Positions 7,670-16,144 of a stretch of 64,000 nucleotides of DNA are shown piece by piece; the first letter of the stretch is position 1, and every line of letters begins with the position of its first letter. The translations under genes and the position numbers were made by a program. This DNA is from Paenibacillus allorhizosphaerae (GTDB taxonomy: Bacteria; Bacillota; Bacilli; Paenibacillales; NBRC-103111), in contig NZ_CAJVCE010000007.1 of assembly GCF_910594985.1 (NCBI RefSeq), positions 124,001 to 188,000 of the forward strand, read 5' to 3'. The notes below the pieces were generated by a model. The model searched no databases and was not told the DNA's origin. It saw only the letters and a list, made by a program, of their open reading frames with translations.

Positions 7670-7769
7670 ATGCCTCACCTCGGCAAGTGATGTTTTATCA
7701 TTTTATGCGCATCCGGCGCGTCCTACGATAGTTTTATGAGAGGGCTGTCAACCTGCAGGACGGCATGGC

Positions 7770-7809
7770 AAAAAGGCGCAGCCGTTCCTTCCTCTCGGAA
7801 TGGCGCGCC
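7770..7809 (-). terminator. Rho-independent terminator of the DUF2663 gene
   Basis: On the minus strand a GC-rich stem (GGCGCGCCATTCC against GGAACGGCTGCGCC, loop about 8 bases) is followed by TTTTT. It lies about 40 bases downstream of the DUF2663 gene stop codon. Confidence 0.75.
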
Positions 7810-7847
7810 AGATCGATTCTATTAACGTAATCCGATTCTCTACGAAT

Positions 7848-8291
7848 CTAGCTTTTGAACGAAATATTAATGTCGTGCTTTTCTTTCAACTGCTTGGAGA
7901 TCGCTTCCCGCATGGCCGCATGCTTCGATGCCGTACGGGGGAACATGAAATAATCGATCATCTCCGCACGCAGCAAATCGTACTTCGTTTTTTGCTTATC
8001 GTACTGCGTTGTGAAATAATTCATCAAATAATAGGATGAGATCAATCCGAGCAGCATGGAAAATAGCAGTTTATTGTTCCCGAAGGAAGCCAGAATGGTT
8101 ATCATATTTTTTTGCGACGGAACTAAAACATAGTTATAGAAATAATAGGAGAAGAATAAAAACAAGCAAACCGCTGCCCAGGCAAACCCGATTTTCAACC
8201 GTTTGTAGCGGTCCAGCTTTTGCTTTCTTGCAATCAATTCGCGCATTATCGCCTGGACATCCTCCGAGACATTCATATCTATCCATGCCAT
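7848..8291 (-). CDS. ypbF: DUF2663 family membrane protein (YpbF-like)
   Basis: A 147-residue protein with two membrane helices (about residues 35-55, FAWAAVCLFLFFSYYFYNY, and 72-92, LFSMLLGLISSYYLMNYF) flanked by charged regions; the C-terminal half is basic (YDKQKTKYDLLRAEMIDYF). Length and layout match B. subtilis YpbF (DUF2663), whose function is unknown. AAGGAGGGG precedes the ATG. The coding sequence is AT-richer than its neighbours, as is common for such small membrane proteins. Confidence 0.7.
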   Translation of the reverse strand: MAWIDMNVSEDVQAIMRELIARKQKLDRYKRLKIGFAWAAVCLFLFFSYYFYNYVLVPSQKNMITILASFGNNKLLFSMLLGLISSYYLMNYFTTQYDKQKTKYDLLRAEMIDYFMFPRTASKHAAMREAISKQLKEKHDINISFKS

Positions 8292-8356
8292 GGACTTCCC
8301 CTCCTTATAAGGAGTGTATGCGCATGTCCACGAACTTTAGAGCATCCCGGCGATAA

Positions 8357-9268
8357 TTATTTTTCGTTGGCACTGCCGGCGTTCAACAATCCCTCAACCC
8401 AAGCGTAGCACCGCTCCAGCTGTTCGTCCGTAATCGCATCGGATCTGTGCTCGAACAAAATGTTCACGTTCGGATTCCGTTCCCGAACGATGCCCAGGTA
8501 CCGCGCAATCGGCGCCCAGCCGTCGCCCGGGTCAAGCTCAGGCAGCACGGGATAATGATGACATTGTACCCGATCCGTGAACTGCGTATTGGATAAATGG
8601 ATGAGATCCGCATAAACCGCATACCGGCGGATCACTTGGGCGGCGTCAAAGTACGGATCGAGTTTATGCTGTAAAAATAATCTTCCGGTATCCAGACAAA
8701 GCCGAATATCAGGATACCGCAGCAGCAGTTCCTCGAGCATATCGGTTGCATATACATAACGGTTCAGCGCATCGAATTCGAGAACAGGCGTAAACCCGTA
8801 TTCGCGGCCCCGATCCGACAGCCACTCAAACAGCGCTTCGCTCTTCTCCTTGCATTCTTCCAAACGATAAGCGCTCTCATAGACGAACTCGCTTGCATCG
8901 GCAAACCGCCAATGCTTCCAATCGACCCGGTCATCCAGTACAACGGGCTTCGGATAATGAAACAAAATATAGCTCGGCTTCACTTTGGCCATATAGTCGA
9001 GTTCGTTAGTGACATAGTCGTATGCCTGCTGTCTGACCGCATCGTCCGGAGACAGGAATAGTGCGTCTCTTAGCTTCGACCGCCCTGCCCGCAGCGGAAA
9101 ATGGATGCCAACCTGAAAGCCTCTGCCGGTTGATTCTTCGATTAATCGAGCAGTATGTTCTTCATTTTCAAGCAAGCACGCTTCGATCCCGTAAAAACCC
9201 GGCTTGAAATCTCGCTTATATTTGCGCTCATCGAAACGCCCGTGTTGTCCGATTAAAAAACGGTTCAT
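8357..9268 (-). CDS. TIM-barrel protein, sugar phosphate isomerase/epimerase family
   Basis: A 303-residue protein of the xylose isomerase-like/endonuclease IV-like TIM-barrel group. Recognisable barrel elements are GFYGIEACLLE, VGIHFPLRAG, KPSYILFHYPKP, FTPVLEFDALNRYV, IRLCLDTGRLFL, YADLIHLSNTQ and VNILFEHRSD; the Asp, Glu and His residues at strand ends are the kind that bind a divalent metal. The reaction cannot be named. It begins at ATG 9268 after GGGGGAAAG. It is separated from its minus-strand neighbours by 65 to 75 bases, so it may be in the same loose cluster of small genes running 8357-12967. Confidence 0.7.
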   Translation of the reverse strand: MNRFLIGQHGRFDERKYKRDFKPGFYGIEACLLENEEHTARLIEESTGRGFQVGIHFPLRAGRSKLRDALFLSPDDAVRQQAYDYVTNELDYMAKVKPSYILFHYPKPVVLDDRVDWKHWRFADASEFVYESAYRLEECKEKSEALFEWLSDRGREYGFTPVLEFDALNRYVYATDMLEELLLRYPDIRLCLDTGRLFLQHKLDPYFDAAQVIRRYAVYADLIHLSNTQFTDRVQCHHYPVLPELDPGDGWAPIARYLGIVRERNPNVNILFEHRSDAITDEQLERCYAWVEGLLNAGSANEK

Positions 9269-9342
9269 GCTTTCCCCCTACACTTATATTCATACTATTG
9301 AATTACTGTCAGCCGGCGTTTCCCGATTCAAACCGTGCCGCT

Positions 9343-9849
9343 TTATTGCGCATATTTCATTCGGATCATGGAGAAATTTACAGTGGAAGACAAAATCGCT
9401 TCTTTTAATGGAAATAAAGACGGTGTTATGCGAACTTCGATATCAAGGCAGGTCAAGCTGTGCAGCAAGTCATCCATCCGCTCCACCGAGACCGGCTGTA
9501 CCGTCTGTGTCGAGGTGTAGTACCCGGCGTTCGCTTCATACAGCGAAAACTGATCCGGAGCAAATTCGTAACGATAGATCGCGGCCGATTTTACACGCTC
9601 GAACCATCTGGATTCGATGGCGACCACCCGTTTCGTGACGGAATGGCCGAAAAACCGCTGTATGTCCGCTTCGGTCGTGTCGTCGCTCGGCCATATGCAT
9701 ACCCTGGGACAATCGCGGGGGAAATAATAATGCGGTGCGTGAAACTCGTCAATCGTCCATACCATCGCAGGTTCGTTTTGGCGGTAATCGAGTTGTCTTG
9801 GCGTAAACGAGCGAATGTCGGATTGCTCGCTGAAATGATATAACTTCAT
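9343..9849 (-). CDS. DUF6886 family protein
   Basis: A 168-residue cytoplasmic protein beginning MKLYHFSEQSDI, with the conserved PAMVWTIDEFHAPHYYFPRDCPRVC block, AIESRWFERV, YRYEFAP and a terminal segment rich in hydrophobic residues. The family is widespread in Paenibacillaceae and Bacillaceae and has no known function; the N-terminal YHFSEQSDI pattern recalls ADP-ribosyl-transfer-like folds, but this is only an impression. The ATG at 9849 was chosen because AAGGAT lies nine bases upstream, whereas the upstream GTG overlaps it. Confidence 0.65.
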   Translation of the reverse strand: MKLYHFSEQSDIRSFTPRQLDYRQNEPAMVWTIDEFHAPHYYFPRDCPRVCIWPSDDTTEADIQRFFGHSVTKRVVAIESRWFERVKSAAIYRYEFAPDQFSLYEANAGYYTSTQTVQPVSVERMDDLLHSLTCLDIEVRITPSLFPLKEAILSSTVNFSMIRMKYAQ

Positions 9850-9909
9850 TGAATCACGATCCTTCACCTGTTTTTGATCCTCGGCTTAATCCGCACCAGG
9901 CAGCCGGGC

Positions 9910-10557
9910 TTATGGAGCAGCGAATATTTTCAGCAGTTGTTCCGTCACGTCCCCGATCTCCTTCGATCCGTCGATGACCCGCAAGCTTCCTTCCGTCTTG
10001 TAATGATCTGCAAGCTGGTCCGTCAGCGCCTTATTGATGTTCAGCCGTTCTGCTACGGTATCCGCCTGATCATCGTCTCTTTGAATAACGACCCCTCCGC
10101 AAGAGTTGCAACGCCCTTCCACAGCCTGCGGTTGATACGCAATGTGATACGTTGCGCCGCAGCCGCTGCAAACCCGTCTTCCCGTTAATCGCTCGAACAA
10201 TAACCGTTCATCGACTTTTACATAGATCACATGGTCGATGGCTTTGCCGCTTGCGGCCAGGTAACTTTTCAATGCATGCGCTTGATTCAAATTTCGAGGA
10301 AAGCCGTCCAGCAGGAACCCTTCCTTACAGTCCGATTGCGCCAGTCTGTCCTCGGCGATCCCGATCGTAATCTCATCCGGGACGAGCTCGCCCGTGTCCA
10401 TGTACGCCTTCGCTTTTAAACCCAGCGCCGTACGTTCCTGAGCGGCTTTGCGGAACAAATCGCCCGTGGAAATATGCGGAATGTGCAGATGCTCCACGAT
10501 TATTTTCGCTTGCGTTCCTTTCCCTGCTCCAGGCAGTCCTAGTAAAATGATATTCAT
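9910..10557 (-). CDS. adk: Adenylate kinase, zinc-binding type
   Basis: Adenylate kinase interconverts ATP plus AMP and two ADP. The 215-residue protein has the P-loop GLPGAGKGT (about residues 7-15), the AMP-binding STGDLFR, the DGFPRN motif and a lid with four zinc-type cysteines (CSGC and CNSC). Length is normal. It is not in a ribosomal protein operon, where adk usually lies in Firmicutes, so it may be a second copy; the other cannot be seen here. Its ATG overlaps the stop codon of the disrupted hydrolase gene upstream (ATGA), indicating former translational coupling. Confidence 0.9.
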   Translation of the reverse strand: MNIILLGLPGAGKGTQAKIIVEHLHIPHISTGDLFRKAAQERTALGLKAKAYMDTGELVPDEITIGIAEDRLAQSDCKEGFLLDGFPRNLNQAHALKSYLAASGKAIDHVIYVKVDERLLFERLTGRRVCSGCGATYHIAYQPQAVEGRCNSCGGVVIQRDDDQADTVAERLNINKALTDQLADHYKTEGSLRVIDGSKEIGDVTEQLLKIFAAP

Positions 10558-11269
10558 GAGACACCCCCATGTTTTTCATCAGCTTTCTGTCCGTCCAAAA
10601 AATGCATTACGATCCGATTGAAATGCTCTGGACACTCCATATTCGCCAAATGTCCGGCGTTCGGGAATGTATATGCGGTGCAATGCGCTATTTCGTTCGC
10701 TAAGTGCTCCCCTACATGTTTGAAATCCGGCAAATCCAGCTCTCCTGTCAATATAAGGCAACGCTTTTTCAACTCGCCAAGTCGATCTATCGCTTTTTAG
10801 ATTCGAACTGCAGTTCGGCGGCCGCGGCCTCAATGTGTTCATACACTGCGTTCAAGTCGCCGCTCGCAGCGCTCGGCCTGTAACCGTTCAAGGCCGAATT
10901 CGAAAGGATGAGCGAAGATACGCATTCCGGGTAATCCAAAGCAAAATCGAGCGCGATCCCGCCGCCCATGGAGATTCCAACCAGAGCCGCTTGTATTATC
11001 CCGATACGGTCCAGTAACCACTTCAAATCGTTTTGATGGGAGTATGGTTCCTTTTCGGGCATGGTAGATTTCCCATACCCCCGAACATCGTAACGGATCG
11101 CCGTGTATTGCCGGGAAAACGGTTCGAACTGATCGTCCCACATGCGATGGTCCAATCCCATCCCATGAATGAAAATGATTGCATACTCGCCTGAACCGGC
11201 CGTTTCAAAATAAAGCCGCCCGTCGTGAAGTTCGGCATATCCCGAACGGATCAACGGGTCGACTATCAT
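10554..11269 (-). pseudogene. Alpha/beta hydrolase, disrupted (frameshift and cap deletion)
   Basis: An alpha/beta hydrolase split into two frames. The 5' part (11269 to 10787, 160 codons) encodes the oxyanion segment FIHGMGLDHRMW and the nucleophile elbow GISMGGG. The 3' part (10772 to 10554, other frame) encodes the acid and His region (ILTGELDLPDF, PNAGHLANME). The frames join at an A5 run near 10795: one extra A would read ELQFESKKAIDRLGELKK without a stop. Even so, about 50 residues of the cap domain expected between the Ser and Asp parts are missing, so the break looks like a deletion rather than only a sequencing error. The first ATG overlaps the HAD gene stop and the last stop overlaps adk. 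Confidence 0.8.
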
Positions 11270-12003
11270 TCTGACACACCCTTCGGGTCCGCCGCCTGCC
11301 GCAAATATTGCCGCAGCTCGGCCATATCGCTAATCATGCCGAAAGGGGTCGCCCCCTCCGGAACGGATGCCATCTTCTTGTTATACCAAATCGAACGCAT
11401 CCCCGCTCTCATCGGTCCTATAACGTCGTTGTTCCATGAATCGCCCACAAATAATACTTCCTCCGGCTTTACGCCAAAATAGTGCAATGCCTTCCGGTAT
11501 ATTTCCGAAGAAGGCTTCTCGAAGCCGACTTCGTCGGAAATAAAGACGGCTCCCGGCTCGAACAGCGTTTGAATCCCGAGCGCTTCAAGCTTATCCCGCT
11601 GCCACCGGCTCGTTCCGTTCGTCACGATCCCAAGTTTATAGGTCCCATGCAATTCCTTGAGCAATTCGAGCAGCTCGGGGCTTGCTTTCATATAGCGCTT
11701 GCTGATATCCATATGCAGCATATTGAAATGTTCCGCCGTCTGCTCTGCCATCTCCTCCCCGACACGGGACATCGCATGCATCAGGCGATAGTTGCGGAAC
11801 TGCCGCAAAGTAATTTGCTGTCTGTGGTACTGATCTTCAAATATTTGATTCATTTCGGAAAGGACGCCGAACAATCGTTTGGGGTCGTACTCTTTCGTAG
11901 CCGGGTGACGGCGCAGCGTCTCCAGCAAGCTTTCCTCCCAATAATCGTCAAAATGAATGAGCGTATCGTCCAGGTCAAATACCACGACTTTAACGGAATG
12001 CAT
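11266..12003 (-). CDS. HAD family hydrolase
   Basis: A 245-residue haloacid dehalogenase-type phosphatase. Motif I is FDLDDTLIHFDD near the N-terminus, motif II IVTNGTS, motif III the lysine in VGFEKPSSEIYRKAL, and motif IV FVGDSWNNDVIGPMRAGM. A helical cap lies between motifs I and II (subclass I), as in YjjG/YfnB-like nucleotidases. The substrate is unknown. Its stop codon overlaps the start of the disrupted alpha/beta hydrolase by four bases, so the genes were an operon. Confidence 0.85.
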   Translation of the reverse strand: MHSVKVVVFDLDDTLIHFDDYWEESLLETLRRHPATKEYDPKRLFGVLSEMNQIFEDQYHRQQITLRQFRNYRLMHAMSRVGEEMAEQTAEHFNMLHMDISKRYMKASPELLELLKELHGTYKLGIVTNGTSRWQRDKLEALGIQTLFEPGAVFISDEVGFEKPSSEIYRKALHYFGVKPEEVLFVGDSWNNDVIGPMRAGMRSIWYNKKMASVPEGATPFGMISDMAELRQYLRQAADPKGVSE

Positions 12004-12033
12004 CCCATCTCCCCCATCCTGCTATACCGGGCT

Positions 12034-12507
12034 CTAAGCCCGCATGTCTTTGCTCATTACGTACCAGCTGTCGGTTCCCCCCGGATAATATTGCTGTTCT
12101 AATGTTTCATAGTGAAGCCGCTCATAGAACTTCATATTTTCCGGTACGGAAAGCCTGACCTCTAACCGCGTCTCGCGGCAAGAACGGCGCCTCGCCTCGG
12201 CTTCCAAATAATGAATAAGCCGTTTTCCCAACCCGCTCCCTCTATATTGGGGAATGACCGCTACGCGGCCGATATACATATAGCCGTCTTTAAAATAGTA
12301 CTGCGCAGAGCCTGCAGGTTCATTATTGTTCCATGCAATGATCGCCCCGCCGCCACCCGATATTTTGCGCTCGATATCTTCCATCGTCTCTCTGAGCGCC
12401 CCGGACTCCGGCTGCAGTTTCCCTGCATATTCCTTGAAGGCTTCTCGCATCGTTTCATGCACGACGTTCAGTTCGTTGCACTCCGCTTGCCGTATGCAAA
12501 ATTCCAT
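12034..12507 (-). CDS. GNAT family N-acetyltransferase
   Basis: A 157-residue GNAT acetyltransferase. The N-terminal FCIRQAECNELNVVHETM is the usual first strand and helix, IGRVAVIPQYRGSGLGKRLIHYLEAEA is motif A with the Q/RxxGxG/A acetyl-CoA loop, and LEVRLSVPENMKFYERLHYE is motif B. The acceptor substrate is unknown. The ATG at 12507 was preferred over an upstream GTG. It lies between the NUDIX and HAD genes on the minus strand. Confidence 0.85.
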   Translation of the reverse strand: MEFCIRQAECNELNVVHETMREAFKEYAGKLQPESGALRETMEDIERKISGGGGAIIAWNNNEPAGSAQYYFKDGYMYIGRVAVIPQYRGSGLGKRLIHYLEAEARRRSCRETRLEVRLSVPENMKFYERLHYETLEQQYYPGGTDSWYVMSKDMRA

Positions 12508-12544
12508 CGCGATCACCCTGGCCTGAATTTGTTAACACAAGATT

Positions 12545-12967
12545 TCATTGAATCGTGTGGAGCATCCGTCCCAAATATCCATGCAGCTTCAAGGATGGAT
12601 GAAGATCCGTCCAACGATAATTGTAAATCCAGCCGTTATCTTCGTCATTGCTTTGAACGATATGCGTAAATTGCTCGGCGCAGTCGGCTTTCGCCTCGAA
12701 GTAATAACGCCTCGTCTCCGCCCGGTTCACTTCCGAAATATAACAATATTCGCCGAGCGGCTTGATGTCGTGAGGCGTGATTCCCGCTTCTTCACTCAGT
12801 TCACGGATTAAAGCCTCTTCCAGACCTTCGCCGCTTTCCACCGTTCCCCCCGGCACTTGAAATCCAAGGTGCTCGAATCCGTTTTCTTCAAAAACGAGCA
12901 GCTGCTTCACTCCGTTCATTTGCCGCGTAATGTAAGCGGTCACTTTTACGATCGCTGTTTTTTCCAT
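12545..12967 (-). CDS. NUDIX hydrolase
   Basis: A 140-residue NUDIX protein that should cleave a nucleoside diphosphate linked to another moiety. The box is complete: GTVESGEGLEEALIRELSEE followed by AGI, from about residue 41. The N-terminus (KVTAYITRQMNGVKQLLVFEE) and C-terminal LHGYLGRML are ordinary for the family. GAAGGGG lies seven bases before the ATG. The substrate cannot be read from the sequence. Confidence 0.85.
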   Translation of the reverse strand: MEKTAIVKVTAYITRQMNGVKQLLVFEENGFEHLGFQVPGGTVESGEGLEEALIRELSEEAGITPHDIKPLGEYCYISEVNRAETRRYYFEAKADCAEQFTHIVQSNDEDNGWIYNYRWTDLHPSLKLHGYLGRMLHTIQ

Positions 12968-13076
12968 TTGGAAACCCCTTCCTTCTATGTCTCGTTATCA
13001 TATTATATTTGCTGTAAGTTTGGCTATCCTTATTATTTACATTTCCTTCCACGCTCCGGTTATTCCCCTACAAATG

Positions 13077-13111
13077 AAAAAAAGCCATATCCCGTTACAG
13101 GATAAGGCTTT
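13077..13111 (-). terminator. Rho-independent terminator of efp
   Basis: On the minus strand AAAGCCTTATCC, a six-base loop and GGGATATGGCTTT form a stem with one bulge, followed by a run of seven T. It starts 18 bases after the efp stop codon. Confidence 0.8.
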
Positions 13112-13128
13112 CGTTGCGTTGTATCGAA

Positions 13129-13686
13129 TTAAGCGCGCGAAATGTATTTGCCTTCGCGGGTATCGATCAGAAGCACGTCCCCTTCGTTAATGAACAGAGG
13201 CACTTGCACGTTCAGGCCGGTTTCGAGCTTGGCGTTCTTCGTTGCGCCGGTAGCGGTATTGCCTTTAATGCCCGGCTCGGTTTCGACCACCTTCAACTCG
13301 ACGCTGTTCGGCAGGTTGATCCCCAAAATTTCGCCTTGGAAGCTCATGATATGAATCATCATGTTTTCCTTGAGGAAGTTGAGCTCCCACTCGATTTGTT
13401 TGTTCGTCAAGCTGAATTGGTCATACGATTCCGTATCCATGAACGTATGGTCTTGACCGCTGGCATACAAGTATTGCATTTCACGGTTTTCGATGTGTGC
13501 GCGGCTTACGTTCTCGCCGGCGCGGAAGGTGCGCTCAACGGTGTTGCCGTTGCGGATGTTCTTCAATTTGGAGCGGACGAATGCAGCGCCTTTGCCCGGC
13601 TTGACGTGTTGGAAGTCAATGACGGTGAATAGATCGCCTTCTACTTCGATGGTTAAGCCTGTTTTAAAATCGTTTACTGAGATCAC
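13129..13686 (-). CDS. efp: Elongation factor P
   Basis: EF-P binds the ribosome between the P and E sites and relieves stalling at polyproline. The 185-residue protein has the three-domain layout: N-terminal KOW-like domain with the [18 protein letters not shown] loop (Lys at the tip, the site modified in some bacteria), a middle OB domain, and a C-terminal OB domain with [16 protein letters not shown] and [17 protein letters not shown]. Translation starts at GTG (13684-13686) after GGGAGG. It is followed downstream by its terminator and preceded by yqhT, the same order as in B. subtilis. Confidence 0.97.
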   Translation of the reverse strand: MISVNDFKTGLTIEVEGDLFTVIDFQHVKPGKGAAFVRSKLKNIRNGNTVERTFRAGENVSRAHIENREMQYLYASGQDHTFMDTESYDQFSLTNKQIEWELNFLKENMMIHIMSFQGEILGINLPNSVELKVVETEPGIKGNTATGATKNAKLETGLNVQVPLFINEGDVLLIDTREGKYISRA

Positions 13687-13790
13687 TACAAAAAACCTCC
13701 CTGAAAATGTGAGCAGCCGGCATTCTGAGAAAAAAGCGATGGTTCGTCTTATTTCATAACAGTGTTACCGCCACAATAAGTTATATTCCT

Positions 13791-14867
13791 TTATGGAAGC
13801 ACAATCAAGTCTTTGCTTGATTGCGTTAACCTGCGATTGCCTGTCTCCGTGATGACAATGTCGTCCTCGATGCGAACGCCGCCGAACCCGGGCAAATATA
13901 TGCCGGGCTCCACCGTAACGGTCATGCCGGGGGTCAGCACGATATCGCCCAGCTTGGAAAGCCGCGGCGCTTCATGCACTTCCATCCCGAGCCCGTGTCC
14001 AAGACCGTGACCGAAATGATCTCCGTATCCGTAACGTGCGATGATGTCTCGGGATACGGCATCCGCTTCCCGGCCGGTCATTCCCGGACGAATGCGTTCC
14101 AAAGCGGTGAGCTGCGCCTCAAGCACGATGTCGTATATTTCACGATGCTTATCCGTCGGCTTTCCAAGCACGACCGTCCGCGTAATATCCGAGCAATAGC
14201 CTTTATAGTACGCTCCGTAATCGAGCTTGACGAATTCGTTCGTGCCGATCACCCGGTCGCTGGCTTTGCCGTGCGGCAGCGCAGAGCGTTCCCCGGAGGC
14301 TACGATCGTCTCGAACGAAGTGGAAGCCGCCCCGTTCTTGCGCATGAACATTTCGATCTCCAGCGCAATGTCGAGTTCCTTCAGCCCCGACTTGATCACG
14401 CCCAAAATATGCGTGTAGGTGCGGTCCGCGAGATCCGCCGCTTCCTGCATCACGGCGAGTTCTCCCGCATCTTTGATCATGCGCAGCGTTTCGACGAGTG
14501 CGTCGGTCGGAACAAGTTCGATCCCGGACAGCTTCTCCGCATAAGCGCGATACGAGCCATACGTCAAGTCGTTCTGCTCGAAGCCGAGCTTCGTAATGCC
14601 CGCTTTAGTCAGCAGCTCTTTCACGGTTTCCATCGGGCTTGGAGCATGCTCGATCACTTCGTAACCGGCCGCTTGCTGAGGCGCTTGCGTCATATAGCGA
14701 AAATCGGTGAGCAGCACGGCGCGATCTTCCGTAATCAGCACATACCCCGCTGATCCGGTGAAGCCGGTCATGTATAAGCGGTTTGTCGCATTCGTAATCA
14801 GTACGGCTTTGAGACCCTTCTCATGCAACAGCTCGCGCAAGCGGCGAATTCTTTGTTGCTGCATCAT
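13791..14867 (-). CDS. yqhT: Xaa-Pro dipeptidase (YqhT-like)
   Basis: A 358-residue M24 metallopeptidase that would release N-terminal residues linked to proline. The N-terminal creatinase-like domain covers about residues 1-130. The catalytic pita-bread domain has the metal ligands in KLDYGAYYKGYCSDITRT (two Asp), GHGLGHGLGMEVHEAP (His), and TVEPGIYLPGFGGVRIEDD (two Glu). Length fits. Its ATG overlaps the stop of aroQ (14865-14869), so the two are translationally coupled. Gene order efp-yqhT-aroQ matches B. subtilis. Confidence 0.94.
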   Translation of the reverse strand: MMQQQRIRRLRELLHEKGLKAVLITNATNRLYMTGFTGSAGYVLITEDRAVLLTDFRYMTQAPQQAAGYEVIEHAPSPMETVKELLTKAGITKLGFEQNDLTYGSYRAYAEKLSGIELVPTDALVETLRMIKDAGELAVMQEAADLADRTYTHILGVIKSGLKELDIALEIEMFMRKNGAASTSFETIVASGERSALPHGKASDRVIGTNEFVKLDYGAYYKGYCSDITRTVVLGKPTDKHREIYDIVLEAQLTALERIRPGMTGREADAVSRDIIARYGYGDHFGHGLGHGLGMEVHEAPRLSKLGDIVLTPGMTVTVEPGIYLPGFGGVRIEDDIVITETGNRRLTQSSKDLIVLP

Positions 14868-15313
14868 TATCCCTCCAACCGTTCAAGATGTTGAACCAAC
14901 GCACGTAAACCAAGCTCGTAGCTGTCCGCTCCAAATCCGGCGATTTGTCCGAGGGCGACAGGAGCGATGACCGAAGTATGGCGAAACGCTTCTCTTTTAT
15001 GAATATTCGAAATATGTACTTCGACCGTAGGTATGCCGACGGTGCTGATCGCATCGCGAAGTGCGTAGCTATAGTGCGTAAAAGCACCCGGATTGAACAA
15101 GATGCCGTCCTTCACACCGAATGCGGCATGAATCTTATCGATCAAACCGCCCTCATGGTTGGACTGAAAGCTTTCGAGCTCGACGCCAAGCTCATTCGCC
15201 GTCTTTTCAAGCCCGTCGATGATCGTTTGAAGCGACAGCGAACCGTAAATCCCCGGCTCCCGAATGCCGAGCATATTCAGATTTGGACCGTTTAGCAGCA
15301 ATATTTGCTTCAA
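14867..15313 (-). CDS. aroQ: 3-dehydroquinate dehydratase, type II
   Basis: Converts 3-dehydroquinate to 3-dehydroshikimate in the shikimate pathway. The 148-residue protein is typical type [19 protein letters not shown] with the catalytic Tyr, [51 protein letters not shown] with the catalytic His, and [20 protein letters not shown]. It starts at an ATG after GGAGG. A possible promoter (TTCTCA, 18 bases, TAAAAT) lies upstream at about 15345-15390. Equivalent to B. subtilis yqhS. Confidence 0.96.
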   Translation of the reverse strand: MKQILLLNGPNLNMLGIREPGIYGSLSLQTIIDGLEKTANELGVELESFQSNHEGGLIDKIHAAFGVKDGILFNPGAFTHYSYALRDAISTVGIPTVEVHISNIHKREAFRHTSVIAPVALGQIAGFGADSYELGLRALVQHLERLEG

Positions 15314-15419
15314 TCGTGGAACCTCCTACCTTGCGACAAAAAAGCACATGCTCAAATATTTTACCATAAGTTTCCCCGATTTGAGAACTTTTTTTTGCAG
15401 CGCATCCCATGATCCGGCG

Positions 15420-15923
15420 TCACTTTGCCGTTTTTTTGTAAGGCTCCCTAATGCGCTCATCCGTAAATTCAAAGGAGATGGAGTACCCGATAAACAAACC
15501 CCATACGACGAATAAGCACAGCTCGGTTATGATCGTGTTCCAATCCATGATTCCGATCCAGTTCGTCATGCCCGATACGGGCCCGATCAGCAAAAAAATA
15601 ACGCCCCACCAAACAAGCCCGTATACGATGCCGACCCACGGCCCCTTGGCTTTGGCCAAAAAAACGGCATACAGCAGCGCGGCAATAACGGACATGACGA
15701 TATATGCGAGCCACCCCATAATATAACCGTGCGCCGTCATCAAGTAATGATGCAGAAAAAAAGGCTCGATTAAAAACCCGGGCGAGAGCGACGTGAGGTG
15801 GAAATAGTTCTCGATCATTTTGATTCCGCCCCAAATGAACCCCGCAAAAAAGCCGATATATACCGCGAAATTCCATTTGTTCGTGTGCGGTTTTTCTTCC
15901 TTTCCGTTTCGGAGCATATTCAC
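15420..15923 (-). CDS. yqhR: YqhR family membrane protein
   Basis: A 167-residue membrane protein with four hydrophobic segments (FAVYIGFFAGFIWGGIKMI, LMTAHGYIMGWLAYIVMSVIAALLYAVFL, IVYGLVWWGVIFLLIG, and LCLFVVWGLFIGYSISF). It matches B. subtilis YqhR in size, topology and position next to aroQ; function unknown. The GTG at 15923 has GAGGAGG eight bases upstream and was preferred to the ATG two codons later. It is divergent from yqhQ across 221 bases. Confidence 0.85.
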   Translation of the reverse strand: MNMLRNGKEEKPHTNKWNFAVYIGFFAGFIWGGIKMIENYFHLTSLSPGFLIEPFFLHHYLMTAHGYIMGWLAYIVMSVIAALLYAVFLAKAKGPWVGIVYGLVWWGVIFLLIGPVSGMTNWIGIMDWNTIITELCLFVVWGLFIGYSISFEFTDERIREPYKKTAK

Positions 15924-16144
15924 TTCTCAATCCTCCTCTTTCATGCCAAACGTACTCGACAAATCCTTGCCAGGCGCAATATTATCAATAGTTGGCGACG
16001 CTGCCATATCATTGTCAACGGCAATAATAGTATGCACAAAACTTTGTACTATAAACGGTGGCATTATGCTTACGGATTCGTTACAATAAGATCAAGCCCA
16101 CATATCGATCTACTCATATTCATACCAGAAGAAGGTGCATATAC

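Noticed and set aside
16058-16144. N-terminal extension of YqhQ from the ATG at 16058
   Set aside because: The 29 extra residues are Arg/Thr-rich and unlike the family; the TTG at 16145 has a better ribosome-binding site.
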